Of a stretch of 22,622 nucleotides of DNA, positions 1-9,295 are shown piece after piece; within the stretch, counting starts at the first letter, position 1, and every line of letters starts with the position of its first letter. Both the position numbers and the translations under genes were made by a program. The notes beneath the pieces are model-generated. The model saw only the letters and a list, made by a program, of their open reading frames with translations, had not been told where the DNA came from and did no database searches. Source of the DNA: Fomitopsis serialis (taxonomy: Eukaryota > Basidiomycota > Agaricomycetes > Polyporales > Fomitopsidaceae); assembly GCF_022376445.1 (NCBI RefSeq), contig NW_025955520.1, positions 1 to 22,622 on the forward strand, in the 5' to 3' direction.

Positions 1-310
1 CGCGTGTGGTACACGGGGTAGCCGTGCTTCCGGAAGGCCGCGAGGAGGCGTGCGATGTTGGGGATGGCCGCTTTCGTGCCTGCGGGGGAGTAACCTAGGT
101 GGGCGAGGTAGCCTTCTTCGGAGCAGACTGTGAGAAGCGGCGGTCAGTGGGTGCATGCGATGCTCGTTTGTCGTCTCAAAGAGTTGACTGACAATCCATC
201 TGCATGTCTATGACTACTAGGGCTGTCGACTTGGGGGACAGTAGTCCATCGTGAGGCCAGTCATACGGTTGCGCAGATACTCTGCAGAGGCCGGTCGTCT
301 GGCGTGACAT
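1..310 (-). CDS. Isochorismatase-family cysteine hydrolase (RutB-like), N-terminal part
   Basis: The first exon (310-193) encodes a peptide with QPYDWPHDG followed by STALVVIDMQMD, the first beta strand and catalytic Asp region of isochorismatase-fold hydrolases. A 65-nt intron (192-128, gtcagt...cacag) joins it to an exon running off the left edge. The junction restores the family pattern D-F-C-x-E-x-G-Y, then LAHLGYSP and a helix ending in GYPVYHTR. The H-T-R end and the GY...GYSP spacing resemble ureidoacrylate/biuret amidohydrolase-type members more than true isochorismatases; this is from memory of the family. Such enzymes use an Asp-Lys-Cys triad to cleave amide or vinyl-ether bonds; the Lys and Cys would lie outside the window. 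The start at 310 is the nearest in-frame Met, but an extra 5' intron ending just before the QPYDW segment is possible. Substrate unknown. Confidence 0.82.
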
Positions 311-949
311 GAATATGGAGGAGCTTTTGTGAGTACTAGAAATAACCTTTTGGACTGATGAACCCGTCGAAGCTGTGCGCTGCTGGCCTCGGAGCTTAAT
401 CGCACTGAAGTCGGATTGCAAGGCGTTCCGAGAAAACCGGAAAGACACTCGGTGCTCAGGCTGCTTGATGGCACCGGACTACGCATCGTGCTTTGTGCGC
501 AATATACGCGATACTGTATGTATGAGAACACGAGCATACGATCCATCCCGGCGAAGTCACCTCTACGGAGGTGCACCGAGCCAATGATTAGTTAGACACC
601 ATCGACTCGAGCCCCAGTAGCGTACATATGTATTGTTAGAGTCTACATAGGGCTTCGCCCTCAAATGACAATAAACGGGATTACAAACAAACGATCCATG
701 AAATCATTCGTTGTTCTGCATTCTACACATGTGATGCGACCCTCCGCCACAACTATCTTACCTACGATGGGGACCATGTCTGCCCAACACGCTGGTCATC
801 TGCGTTCGATCTCTATAATTGGAGGCTGAGATGCTTCCGCCCAGGACCAACAGTACTAGTAGGAAGAACAAGATTTGATTTGATCTGGGCCGCAGATATG
901 CAGGCCGACTACGGAGTCGACATGAGCCATAGACTAGAAGGCATAGTTC
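311..949. other. Intergenic region, no gene recognised
   Basis: This stretch lies between the start of the hydrolase (minus strand) and the 3' end of the FunK1-like kinase (minus strand). Open frames on both strands are short and show no recognisable motif. It should hold the hydrolase promoter and the kinase 3' UTR. No convincing TATA box was seen next to the hydrolase start. Confidence 0.5.
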
Positions 950-3604
950 TCACTCTCCGACTTCATCGTACGCCTCATCATACTCCTCTTCCTCCCGCTC
1001 CTCTTCCTCCCACTCCTCCTCTTCCGAGTCACTCGTCCTGCCCCTAAGTCGTTTCGAAGGACCGGGCCTCTCCAGATCAGTCGATTCCAAGTCGTCCAAC
1101 GTCCGTTTCAAGCCCGTCACGGTGGGATGCGCGCTCGATCGCTCGAAACCACGCCGATAGTGCACGACAATCGTACTGAACTCAGGACCTTGGAATTGAT
1201 CTGCTGTGCCGACGACATCTTTCCAATGCGCCAGGGGCTGCTGAAGCGCTTTGATGAACAGTAGTACATCAAGTTGTGATCCGCGAGCCTCGCAGATGCC
1301 TTCACTGAGGGTGCCTGCCAGTGTGTTATTTCATCCTTTATGCCGACTGGCAAAGGCTTATCTGGCATGTCCGTCATCGGCTCCAGTAGCTCTTCATCTT
1401 GCTCCGGCAGAGCCTTGGGGAGAGGGTCGACGGCTTCGTAGTGTTGTTGACACATCAAAGCAAGTTTGGCGAGGAGCACGGCCAGAGGTGAGTTCGGATC
1501 TGGGAGTTTGACGGACGGGAGACCGAGATGCGAATACTCTTGTTTCAAGTAACCACCAATCTTCTCTTGGTGTTTGTCGCCAATCCGGACACCTTGGTGT
1601 TCGTACATATGCAGGACGTGCATCCTCAGAGCGTCGGGGTACAAAGTCACCTTGTGCTTCACGAAGCGAAGACACACAATCCAGTTAAGGACATGTATGA
1701 CGGATTCCAGATCGTCTGCGACTTCGTGTACCTTCCGGGGTCCTGCAGAAGCCTAGCAGACATATATCGCCACGTACCCTAAAACCGGTCAGCTCGAGGT
1801 TGCACCCTGTCGTGTACCCGACTCACCGTACGATCCGGGCATGACGCAGTATCATCTTTAATAAGTTTGCACATTTCCCAATCGTTCAGGATGCCGACGA
1901 CTCGCTCAATACCTTCTATGTCGATGAAGCGGAGTATGAGGATGTTCGCAGGACTTATGTCTCCGTGCAGGCAACACTCCAACTCCCAGGCCTGTTTGTG
2001 TGCTGGGCCAAAGCACGATGAGTATCGCCTCGTTAACAAAGCGACGAGCACAGTACCTTTAAGCGCTTCAAATATACATTTGACGAGCTCCCGTGGAGAA
2101 CTGTGGTTCTCCAGTGGCTCACAGATCTCCTTCACCACGAGACGATAGTGTTCTTGTATAGGCCACCGGCACGTCGTCTTCAAGTTCTGATCCACAGGTT
2201 GCCAGCATTGCGCTGACGTCTCCTGTGCGGTACCCGCGTCATTCTTCACAACGCCGGCGGCGATAGGCGTTGGCACATATTGCACACCACTCCTTCTGAG
2301 CATCGTCAGCACGTTGCCCTCACGCAACGAGTCCTCCACCCGAGGGCGCCAGCAGTCCTTCAAGAAGACCAGTCGCTTCCGAGACACGTCGTAGGCGATG
2401 TAGCCTTTCGTACCGCGCCCGATAGGGGAATTGGTCGCGAAGTATGGCTTGCCTACAATGAAGGAAGCGCCGCCATCACTCGCCGGCGGATTCGTGTCCT
2501 CCGGCTCTGGACTCGATCAGTCGGTGAGCGGCTGCAGGTCCCGCTGGTCAATAAGGTCCTCAGTCCGCATCTTGATCTTGTACACGGGCCATCCACTGGC
2601 AGCCTGATCGAGCGCAGGCATGACGATGTTCGTTGACCACTCGTTCGGCGCGCCACAATCCCGCATGGCGTCGATCTCGTCTTGTGTCGCTCGCACGACA
2701 GTCGGGTCAAAGCCACGCCGCTCTTGATCCATGCACGCGTAGCGCCAGATGACCTTGTGAAGCGGCGACGGGTCCTCTTTGAAGTCGATCAACGCAGAGA
2801 CGGTGGTGCCGGCTCGGTCCCACCGAGTGACCAAGCCTGACCGTTGAACACTAGCAGTGTGAAGAGATGCAGTCGTTGTTGTCGCTTGAAGATCTTCCCG
2901 ACACATTCCGCCATCCGCTCCAGCGACTCGGGATTACCCACTTTGGGACCAGAGAGAGCATTCTCGTCTGGCTCCACATCGTCGCTGGCGTTGGTCGCCT
3001 GCCCCTTGCCTGTGTCCGCGGCCGTGGGCTGATCAGAGTCGTCACGGTATTCGTCGTAGTCGCTTCCGTCCGCAGGATTTTCTCCGTCGTCGCTCTCCTG
3101 GTCGTTGTCCCTATCGGCAAACCTGGAGGCACACTGATGGGTCGAAGTCGTCCTGATCTCCACAAACAATGATATCCAGGCCCAGCGACTAGAAGTGCGG
3201 AAGTCCTTGCCCGGCGTAGACGCGTGGTCGGCCCTAGCATCGACGTGCGCGGCCGGGTAGAAAGACACGTCCGAGTCGACTCGGTGCTGTGCCGCGTCAC
3301 TGTTGCGATCGCTCGAGTCTGGGCTATCGCGCAAGTTACTCGCAGTCAACTTCTCCCCGTGAGGACAGCTATCGAAGATCGCCAGCGCGACTCTGCACTG
3401 TTTACAAAGCTAAACAACTGCCTCGCCTGGACTGGACACAGGGAGATCACGTACAAGCTCAACCTGTGCGAGATCCTTCGATTTCCCGAGTTCCGCCTTG
3501 CAGTCCGAAAAGGTAGGGATCTCAAGCTCAGACGGGAGGTCAGGACCAGGCATATAAAGTTCCATGAAATGGTCAAAGTCCATTTCGACCGGCTTTGACC
3601 GCAT
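950..3604 (-). pseudogene. FunK1-type fungal protein kinase, frame-disrupted
   Basis: Minus-strand segments read in order as a FunK1 (Pkinase_fungal) protein: an N-terminal helix with MDFDHFMELYMPGPDLP; a long acidic linker (about 3000-3130); RQQRLHLFTLLVFNGQ then RWDRAG; IGRGTKGYIAYDV with VFLKD (N-lobe Lys); LHGDISPANIL (catalytic loop, HGD replacing the usual HRD); NDWEMCK (DFG equivalent); RTGTWRYMSARLLQDP; KVHEVADDLESV; SPLAVLLAKLALMCQQHYEA; and a C-terminal basic SKRLRGR followed by a Glu-rich acidic tail. Clear introns are 3454-3410, 2056-2003 (joins EALK to AHKQAWE) and one just before the RTGTW exon (about 1836-1789). The frame slips by one base near 2828-2842, 1733-1742 and 1258-1268, and probably near 3605. 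An in-frame TGA at 2519-2517 lies between the substrate-side N-terminal region and the GRGTKGY segment. As it stands it cannot make a full kinase. It is either a pseudogene or a gene damaged by sequence errors. Upstream text resembling TSIYSTPRF at about 3620-3670 may be a further N-terminal part. Confidence 0.85.
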
Positions 3605-4366
3605 TCTTTCAGCGTAAATTGATTCGGACTAGTCACCGAGGCAGCAAACCGAGGAGTAGAATAAATCGATGTGTTCTGTACCACGGTGATGGGCGAGCGG
3701 ATGTCGATGATGACGCGTCTGGCACAAGCTGAGGCGGCCACAGCCCACGAACCGAGCGGCCTGCTCGCCACTGGGAGATCTCCGATCTGTGCAGCCACAG
3801 CGCGATCGGGGAACGAGATCTTGAGAGCTGTCATGAGCTTTTTCTGTCTTTTGGAGGCTACATAACTTGCTTTAAGGTTATCCGGCAGACGACAATGGGC
3901 TGTCCACAAATTCCGCGGGGAGGAGGAAAGTGCCCTGCACGATGGACATGCCGCATAAGTAATTCGTGTGCTGTTTACATAATCTGAAGCCCCAGCGAGA
4001 GAGATAATAAAGTAGGTGAGCCACATCGTGAGCGAGGATTGCAGCCTCGTCAAGTCTTCACGACAACGAAGTCGCTGGTCAACGTCTCAACGTCGGTGAA
4101 GAGGATGGTCGGGTCCGCCCGACGCGAATCTGATCCGCCTGCAGCAGGATCTAGATTCGATCGCTCACGAAGCGCGGACGCGACACACGTGACCACACAT
4201 CTTTCTTTCGAGCACTTGCTGCAGCCAGTACTAGGCTGAGTACACGCTGCCGCCCGTCCAGCTGCAACGGTAAGTCCTGTGAATCTGTACATCGTAACCC
4301 CCGGAAAGCTCATGACATGCCAATCTACCAGTCCTTCCCTCCTGTCTACACAGGCGAACGACAGAC
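3605..4366. promoter_or_regulatory. Divergent intergenic region between FunK1-like gene and RRP7
   Basis: The kinase-like gene leaves to the left and RRP7 to the right, so both promoters must lie here. The first part (about 3605-3680) may still encode kinase N-terminus in a shifted frame. The rest shows no recognisable protein motif on either strand, despite long open frames on the minus strand. No clear TATA box was found close to the RRP7 start. Confidence 0.45.
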
Positions 4367-5476
4367 ATGTCCGCAAACCCGCCACCGCTCCCCAAGTCAG
4401 TCGGGGGCTTCACGCCCATCCCCATCGCCTACTCCCCACCGCGACGCACATCCTCTACGCCCGCGCGCACTCCAACCCTAATCTACCAAGCCGAGCGCAA
4501 AGCAAACGACAAGGGGAAGGAGAAGGAAGCGGTCTACCCGAGGGCCGCACGCTCTTCCTCGTCAACCTGCCCCCGGATGCAACGGAGCGCGAGCTGACAC
4601 TCTTCTTCAAGCGGCGGGGACGGTCGAGCGAGTTGTGTTCGATGCGGATAGGGAGGCGCTCGCAGGCGAGGACGATCTCGGAGATGTCAGTGACAGCGAA
4701 GAGGAGGATGAAGAAGGAGATAGGGAAGGTGCAGAGGAGGCTGCAGACGCGCCCGCCGAGCGGCCCCGCAAAAAGAGGAAACAGGCAAGCAAGATGCGCC
4801 GCCCGAAGCCACACCGCTCCCGCGCCCGCCCTGCGCACCCTGCGCCGCACAGGCCGCTCCGCCCACCTCGTCTTCCTCGACGCCTCCTCCCTCTCCCGCG
4901 CCCTCCCTCGCGCCCTCCACCAGCTCAACACCCAATCAACCTCAAACCTCGCCCCTGGCCCACAGACGACTCCGCCCCGCTCGGCCTCGCCCACTACCTC
5001 GCTGCGCACACCGCCGCGCGCGCGCCCCTCGACGCCGTGCGCGCGCACGCGGACACCTACATGGCGCGCTTCGAGTGGGCGCAGGCGCGTGCGCGGCGCG
5101 CGAGCAAGTACCGTATGGGCGAGGCGGTCGTGGACGAGGACGGGTTCACGCTCGTTACGCGCGGAGGCGCGTACGGGAAGACGCTCGGCGGCGGCGTCGC
5201 CGTCGCGAGCAAGCAGTTCCAGGCGGAGACGGGGGAGGGAAGACTGGTGCGGGGGGAAGCGCCATCGGAAGAAGAAGCCGGAGACGAAGGAGAAGGAGGG
5301 GTTCTACGCGTTCCAGGCGCACGAGAGGAAGAGGAAAGGTGCGTGGTGGTGTCGGGGCTGGGGACTCGGTCCGCTGACGGTTCTGTGTAGAGCTGATGGA
5401 TCTGAAGTCGAAGTGGGAGGAGGACAAGGCGAAGGTGGAGAAGCTGAAGCAGTCTCGACGGTTCAAGCCGTATTGA
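4367..5476 (+). CDS. RRP7: Ribosomal RNA-processing protein 7, multiply frameshifted
   Basis: Rrp7 is a small-subunit processome component (UTP-C/CURI complexes) needed for pre-18S rRNA processing in the nucleolus. The start Met opens MSANPPPLPKSVGGFTPIP. An RRM-like region follows: TLFLVNLPPDATERELTLFF, then TVERVVFDA at about residues 60-95. Next come an acidic stretch and a basic KKRK, then LRTLRRTGRSAHLVFLDASS, PRPWPTDD with LGLAHYLA, and the strongly conserved DEDGFTLVTRGGAYG. KEGFYAFQAHERKRK and ELMDLKSKWEEDKAKVEKL, ending RRFKPY, form the C-terminal helix typical of Rrp7. A 52-nt intron (5339-5390, gtgcgt...gtgtag, CTGAC branch) separates HERKRK from ELMDLK. The frame slips at about 4505-4540, 4611-4622, 4771-4794, 4812-4835 and 4885-4950, each as one missing base, with a net two-base loss at 5226-5280. 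With seven bases restored the length would be about 354 residues, normal for the family. Exact slip sites are inferred. Confidence 0.9.
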
Positions 5477-6779
5477 AGTGTGCTGGCTATGTATACTCTT
5501 GGTTCACTATCGGGTTCTCTGGTGCCCATCATGGTCACCATCCCATGTTGCACCTGTCATTGACTCCTGCAAGTACAGTTAGCACATTTGAACGCTTGCT
5601 GCAAGTAGAGCACGCGGTCATGGAAGTCATTTACACAGGAAAGCGAACTAAGTCCGAAGTACAGGACAAAGACAATCCGTAGCCTCGTCGGGATGGCACC
5701 GAAGCTTCAAGGCTGTGTAAGTCCTACCAGTTCTTATGAGTTGCCGTGCTCATGCAGAATGCAAGCTTGAGACACCTTTCAATACGTTTCAAAATTGCGC
5801 TCTCTCGACGGCGATGCATGTATTAGCTCATATTCGGACGACACTGGCCACTGGCATGACTGTGAACCCCTAGGCAGAACTGGGCTGGCGTACTGCATGA
5901 GGCCACTAGCCCCGAGAGTTGCTATGCGTACTCGGGTTTTGTACAGCATCGTGATCAGGACGGCGGTATGTATGACCGTGCAGGCATCCTGGATCCAAGG
6001 ACAACCGGTCACAGGTGGGGCTGCGGTACTTAGAGGCAGGGGTCAGCACAGTCTTGTGGTATCAATTCAGCCGCATTCCGCGCTCCCTCGGAGTTCCTCG
6101 CGACGAATCACGATCGTTACAACTGTGGACATCCTTTGGAGTGCCGAGGTCACTCAGGTGAGCGTTCCAGCTGAACGTGCAGAACGCTGAGTGCGAGAGC
6201 AGCGGCCGTGTCAGGTGCCGTCCGCAGCGAACGTGACGATCGCCAGCCTGAATGCGCCGGGCGGATCGGCGATCAGACGCTGGAAGTGATCGAGGAGGGG
6301 GAGGAGACCGCAGCGCCCGCCACCGACGCGGCCACATAGAAGCTTGACTGGCCCGCGCGGTCTCACTGTTCGCGGACAAGACTTCGCCGGTCGCCTGTGC
6401 AGTCTCCTGGGCCGATTGTGGCCTCTGTGGTCTGCATTTGCAAACCGGTGGCTCACACACATTGGGTGGCCGCTATGCGTCCGTGCGCACATATATGTAC
6501 ATGCCAGTCACCCCTCGTCGACGTGCGCTCGAACCGGCCTGGCATCCCCCCTTTCAACGCACGACGCACGGCCATCTCGGACATGGCGAGGACGCTGCGC
6601 ATCTGACGCCGTGTGGGTTAGTCGTTCTGCTCGCGCCGCTCCACTTACTTCCGCGCCCCGATTCAGACGACCCGCGCCCCCTGTGCGCGGGGCCAGTGTA
6701 TAATCTAGCGGGTCCCCGTTGTTTGCTTTGCTTCCACCCTCCTTACCTTCCGCTTCCCCCGATTGTCGGACCCGCAGCT
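5477..6779. other. Intergenic region, no gene recognised
   Basis: About 1.3 kb between RRP7 and the RGS gene. No conserved protein motif could be assigned. The block from about 6200 to 6460 is GC-rich, and on the minus strand it contains a short protein-like stretch (LLDHFQRLIADPPGAFRLA) discussed in the findings. The last 100 bases are C/T-rich, as expected near a fungal transcription start. Confidence 0.45.
6698..6704 (+). promoter_or_regulatory. TATA-like element upstream of the RGS gene
   Basis: The sequence gtataat lies 76-82 bases before the proposed start codon at 6780 and is followed by a pyrimidine-rich tract containing CCACCCTCC and CGCTTCCCCC. The spacing suits a fungal core promoter, but the match is short and not verified. 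Confidence 0.3.
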
Positions 6780-8728
6780 ATGCACGAGAAACCGGCCAGA
6801 CTGTCGCGCTCAAAGCCTGCTGGCCTTCCTGTCACCAAAGTATGGAATGGCATTGTGCGGGCATGTAGTAGGAGCGACGGCCTGCCTTCGTTGGGGATGG
6901 TGCTGTCAGGGGATACGTGCTACCCCGTCAGGTTGGTCCCTTTTTCAGTCTGTGTCCAGCGCGCTGCGTACGGCTTCTTCTTCCGTCTCCTCGGTGCCTG
7001 TCCGACTCTCGGACACTTCTTTGTTGTGTGGTTTCCTTGATGCGATGTGCCATTCGCCGATCGCTGAGATTCCTGTTTTGCCGGACACCAGACTGACGGG
7101 TTCCATTCCAGCCTGCAGAACTTCGAGGCGTACCTCATCCACAAGGCACGTTGCACATCCACCGCCATCCATGCCCGCCAGCAGCACTGACACATCCCCT
7201 TCAGGAATACTCGGTGGAGATGCTGCAGTTCGTGGTCTGGTTCCAGGACTACCGCCGGCGCTTCCTCGCGCTCCCCGCCGCGGTGCAAGCAGCGTCCCCC
7301 GGCCGCTCGCACTTTTCGTTCGCCCTGCCGAATCCCGCACGCACAGCGGAGCGCGTCAGGCTCAGCAAGGCCCGCGCCGACGCTGTCCAGTACACCGGCG
7401 GCGATTCCCTCTGGGGCAGCGCGCCCTCCTCCCCCGCATCCTCCTACAAGCGCGTACAGCTTGCCCCAGTCGACACCGCCCTGGCGCGGTGTGACTCCAT
7501 CCCCTCGCCGCGCTCGCTCTCGACGCCCAACTCTCCATTATTGTCACAGCCTTCCACCAGCTACCCTCCAGACCTCGTGCAGCCTTGCGATCAGCCATTC
7601 CGGGACGAGTGCACGCGCATCGTCGCGACCTTCCTCAGACCAGACGCAGCGAAGGAGCTCCCGCTCGACCCCGCCGTCCGCGACACCGTCATCCGGGACC
7701 TCACCTGGAACACCCACCCGGACGTCGTGCGTACCCTCCGCCGCGCCCCGCCGCCGCACCACAGCTGACCCCCCGCACAGTTCCTCCCCGTCTACGAAGA
7801 GCTCTTCCACACCCTCGAGGCGGTCTCCCTCCCGCGCTTCCTCGCCGCCGCCTCCGCGAACATCAACCGGCCCACGCAGCTCCTCTGGTACGCCCTCGGC
7901 GCATTCGGCATCGCGCTCGGCGTCTTCCTCGCCGTCCTCCTCGTCTGCGTCGTCCACGTGCCCCCGCAGGCGAACCGCGCGTGGCGCCTGCTCGCGGTCG
8001 TCCCCACCGTGGTCGGGATGATGCAGATCTACGGCGGGTACAGGGGGTGAGTCTCATGCTGCTCGACTCCGTGCGTGCGAGGGAGGCTGACTCGGTTTCG
8101 GCGTGCAGGTTCTGCGGCCAGGTGTGGCGCCGCGGCGCGTCGCAGCTGCACGAGTGGGAGCTCGAGGAGATGGACGAGCAGACGGGCGCGCACTGGGACT
8201 CGCTCCTCACGCGCGCGCCGTCGCCCCCGCCGTCCGCCGCGCACGCGGACGACGCGAAGGTGGACGCACGGTGGAGCGAGCGACGGGGAGACACCGGCGA
8301 GCGTGCCGCCTCGTTCACCATCGCCCCTTCACCTCACCCCAACTTCGCCCCGGGTCCGAGCGCAAGCCGACGTCTGGCGGGCACTCCAGGGCGCCCCGCA
8401 CCTGCCCGCTGTCCCTGCTCAGGCCACCAAAACGCGCGTTCTCCCTGAGGTCCCGCTCCCACTCCACCGCCTCCACGCTCTCGAGCGACCCCGAGAAACA
8501 GCGCGTCGCCGCCTACCCCGGCAGGCGCGCCCCGTTCTTCGGGCCCGAGAAGGTCGTGCTCGACCCGCGCATCCGCGCGCTGCACCGCGCGGTCGTGCGG
8601 GGGTGGTGTGTTTCGGCGTCGTCGCGATGTTAGTGAGTGCTTCGTGCGGTCTGTGTTAGCTCGTGAGGCTGACGGCGCGGCAGGTGCTCGCGGCGATCTT
8701 GTTGGCTGTGCCGGATAGGGGACGGTAG
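6780..8728 (+). CDS. RGS-domain protein with three C-terminal membrane segments
   Basis: RGS domains speed GTP hydrolysis on G-alpha subunits. Six exons: 6780-6931, 7112-7145, 7205-7726, 7781-8046, 8109-8632 and 8684-8728. The RGS fold starts at LPSLGMVLSGDTCYP, NFEAYLIHKEYSVEMLQFVV and FQDYRRRFL. It is interrupted by a Ser/Pro-rich insertion of about 100 residues, then resumes at CTRIVATFLRP, ELPLDPAVRDTVIRDL, HPDVFLPVYEELF and LPRFLAAASANINRP. Two hydrophobic helices follow (LLWYALGAFGIALGVFLAVL; LLAVVPTVVGMMQIY), then ELEEMDEQTG, a Ser-rich tail with KVVLDPRIRALHRAVV, and a last helix (VVCFGVVAMLVLAAILLAVP). One missing base each near 8341-8360 (CCCCGGG) and in the G-run 8599-8603 is needed to keep frame, giving about 514 residues. 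Intron 7146-7204 has a GC donor; intron 6932-7111 is unusually long (180 nt). The RGS-plus-three-helix layout resembles fungal Rax1/RgsC proteins, but orthology is not proven. Confidence 0.83.
7146..7204 (+). other. GC-AG intron in the RGS gene
   Basis: The exon ending in the codons for H-K is followed by gcacgt rather than gt. The intron ends at ccttcag, and the next exon reads E-Y-S-V-E-M. Without this 59-nt intron the reading frame stops within the segment. No GT nearby gives a frame-preserving junction. A base error (T read as C) at the donor is the alternative. Confidence 0.65.
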
Positions 8729-9295
8729 GGGAGACGGATGGGTTCGTAGTCGACGGGGCTTCGAGCCTGGAATATGGATGATGACCGGCCGGCCGGGGCG
8801 TGCTCGCGTCGACTGCGGCTTCGTTAGCACTCTTGCCTCTGCGGCAGAGGCTTCCGGCGCACGGCCTGGCGCAGGGAGATGGTCCTGCATGACAGCAATA
8901 TGTAGCATATATGTATTTTGCTCACCACCCAGTGGACATTCTCGGACTGTATACTGTAGCAGTCTGAAACTCTTTGCTTGGACCCCGAGGAGGCATCGTG
9001 GACGTGATTCGCTCGGTCGAAATGCGCCACTGTCAAGCGTAGACATGGATAAGACTGAGGTCGAGGAGGCGCATCACAATACATCGTGAGCTATATTACA
9101 AGGATCGTAGCCAGTCCGGCAGAGGTATCGTAAAGCGAACCATAAGCAAGTCGTGTCGCAGGCGGAGGAATCGTGAGCGAGTACTACATATCGTACAACA
9201 CCGAAGGAAGGGTAGCTCGAGGTGGCGCAGGAAGGGCGGTAGTAGTGAGGGAAACGTAGAAGGGGTGGTACAAGGCCTCGGCCTCGCCTTCGCAA
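8729..9295. other. Convergent intergenic region (3' ends of RGS and SPFH genes)
   Basis: The RGS gene ends at 8728 on the plus strand and the SPFH gene ends at 9296 on the minus strand, so this stretch should contain both 3' UTRs. No coding motif, RNA gene or clear terminator structure was recognised. Confidence 0.5.

Noticed and set aside
662..676. AATAAA-like polyadenylation signal on the plus strand
   Set aside because: No plus-strand gene ends nearby, so it is probably coincidental.
3605..4053. Minus-strand open frame upstream of the kinase, possibly a separate gene
   Set aside because: No recognisable motif except a TSIYSTPRF-like segment near the kinase start, which more likely belongs to the kinase N-terminus in a shifted frame.
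4279..5682. A 467-codon open frame on the plus strand covering the RRP7 locus
   Set aside because: Only parts of it match RRP7 text; the rest is out-of-frame, Arg/Ser/Pro-rich translation of GC-rich DNA. The real gene moves between three frames and starts at 4367.
7585..8448. A 287-codon plus-strand open frame over the RGS gene
   Set aside because: Only its last third matches the RGS protein exon from 8109; the first part is out of frame with the RGS and membrane-helix exons.
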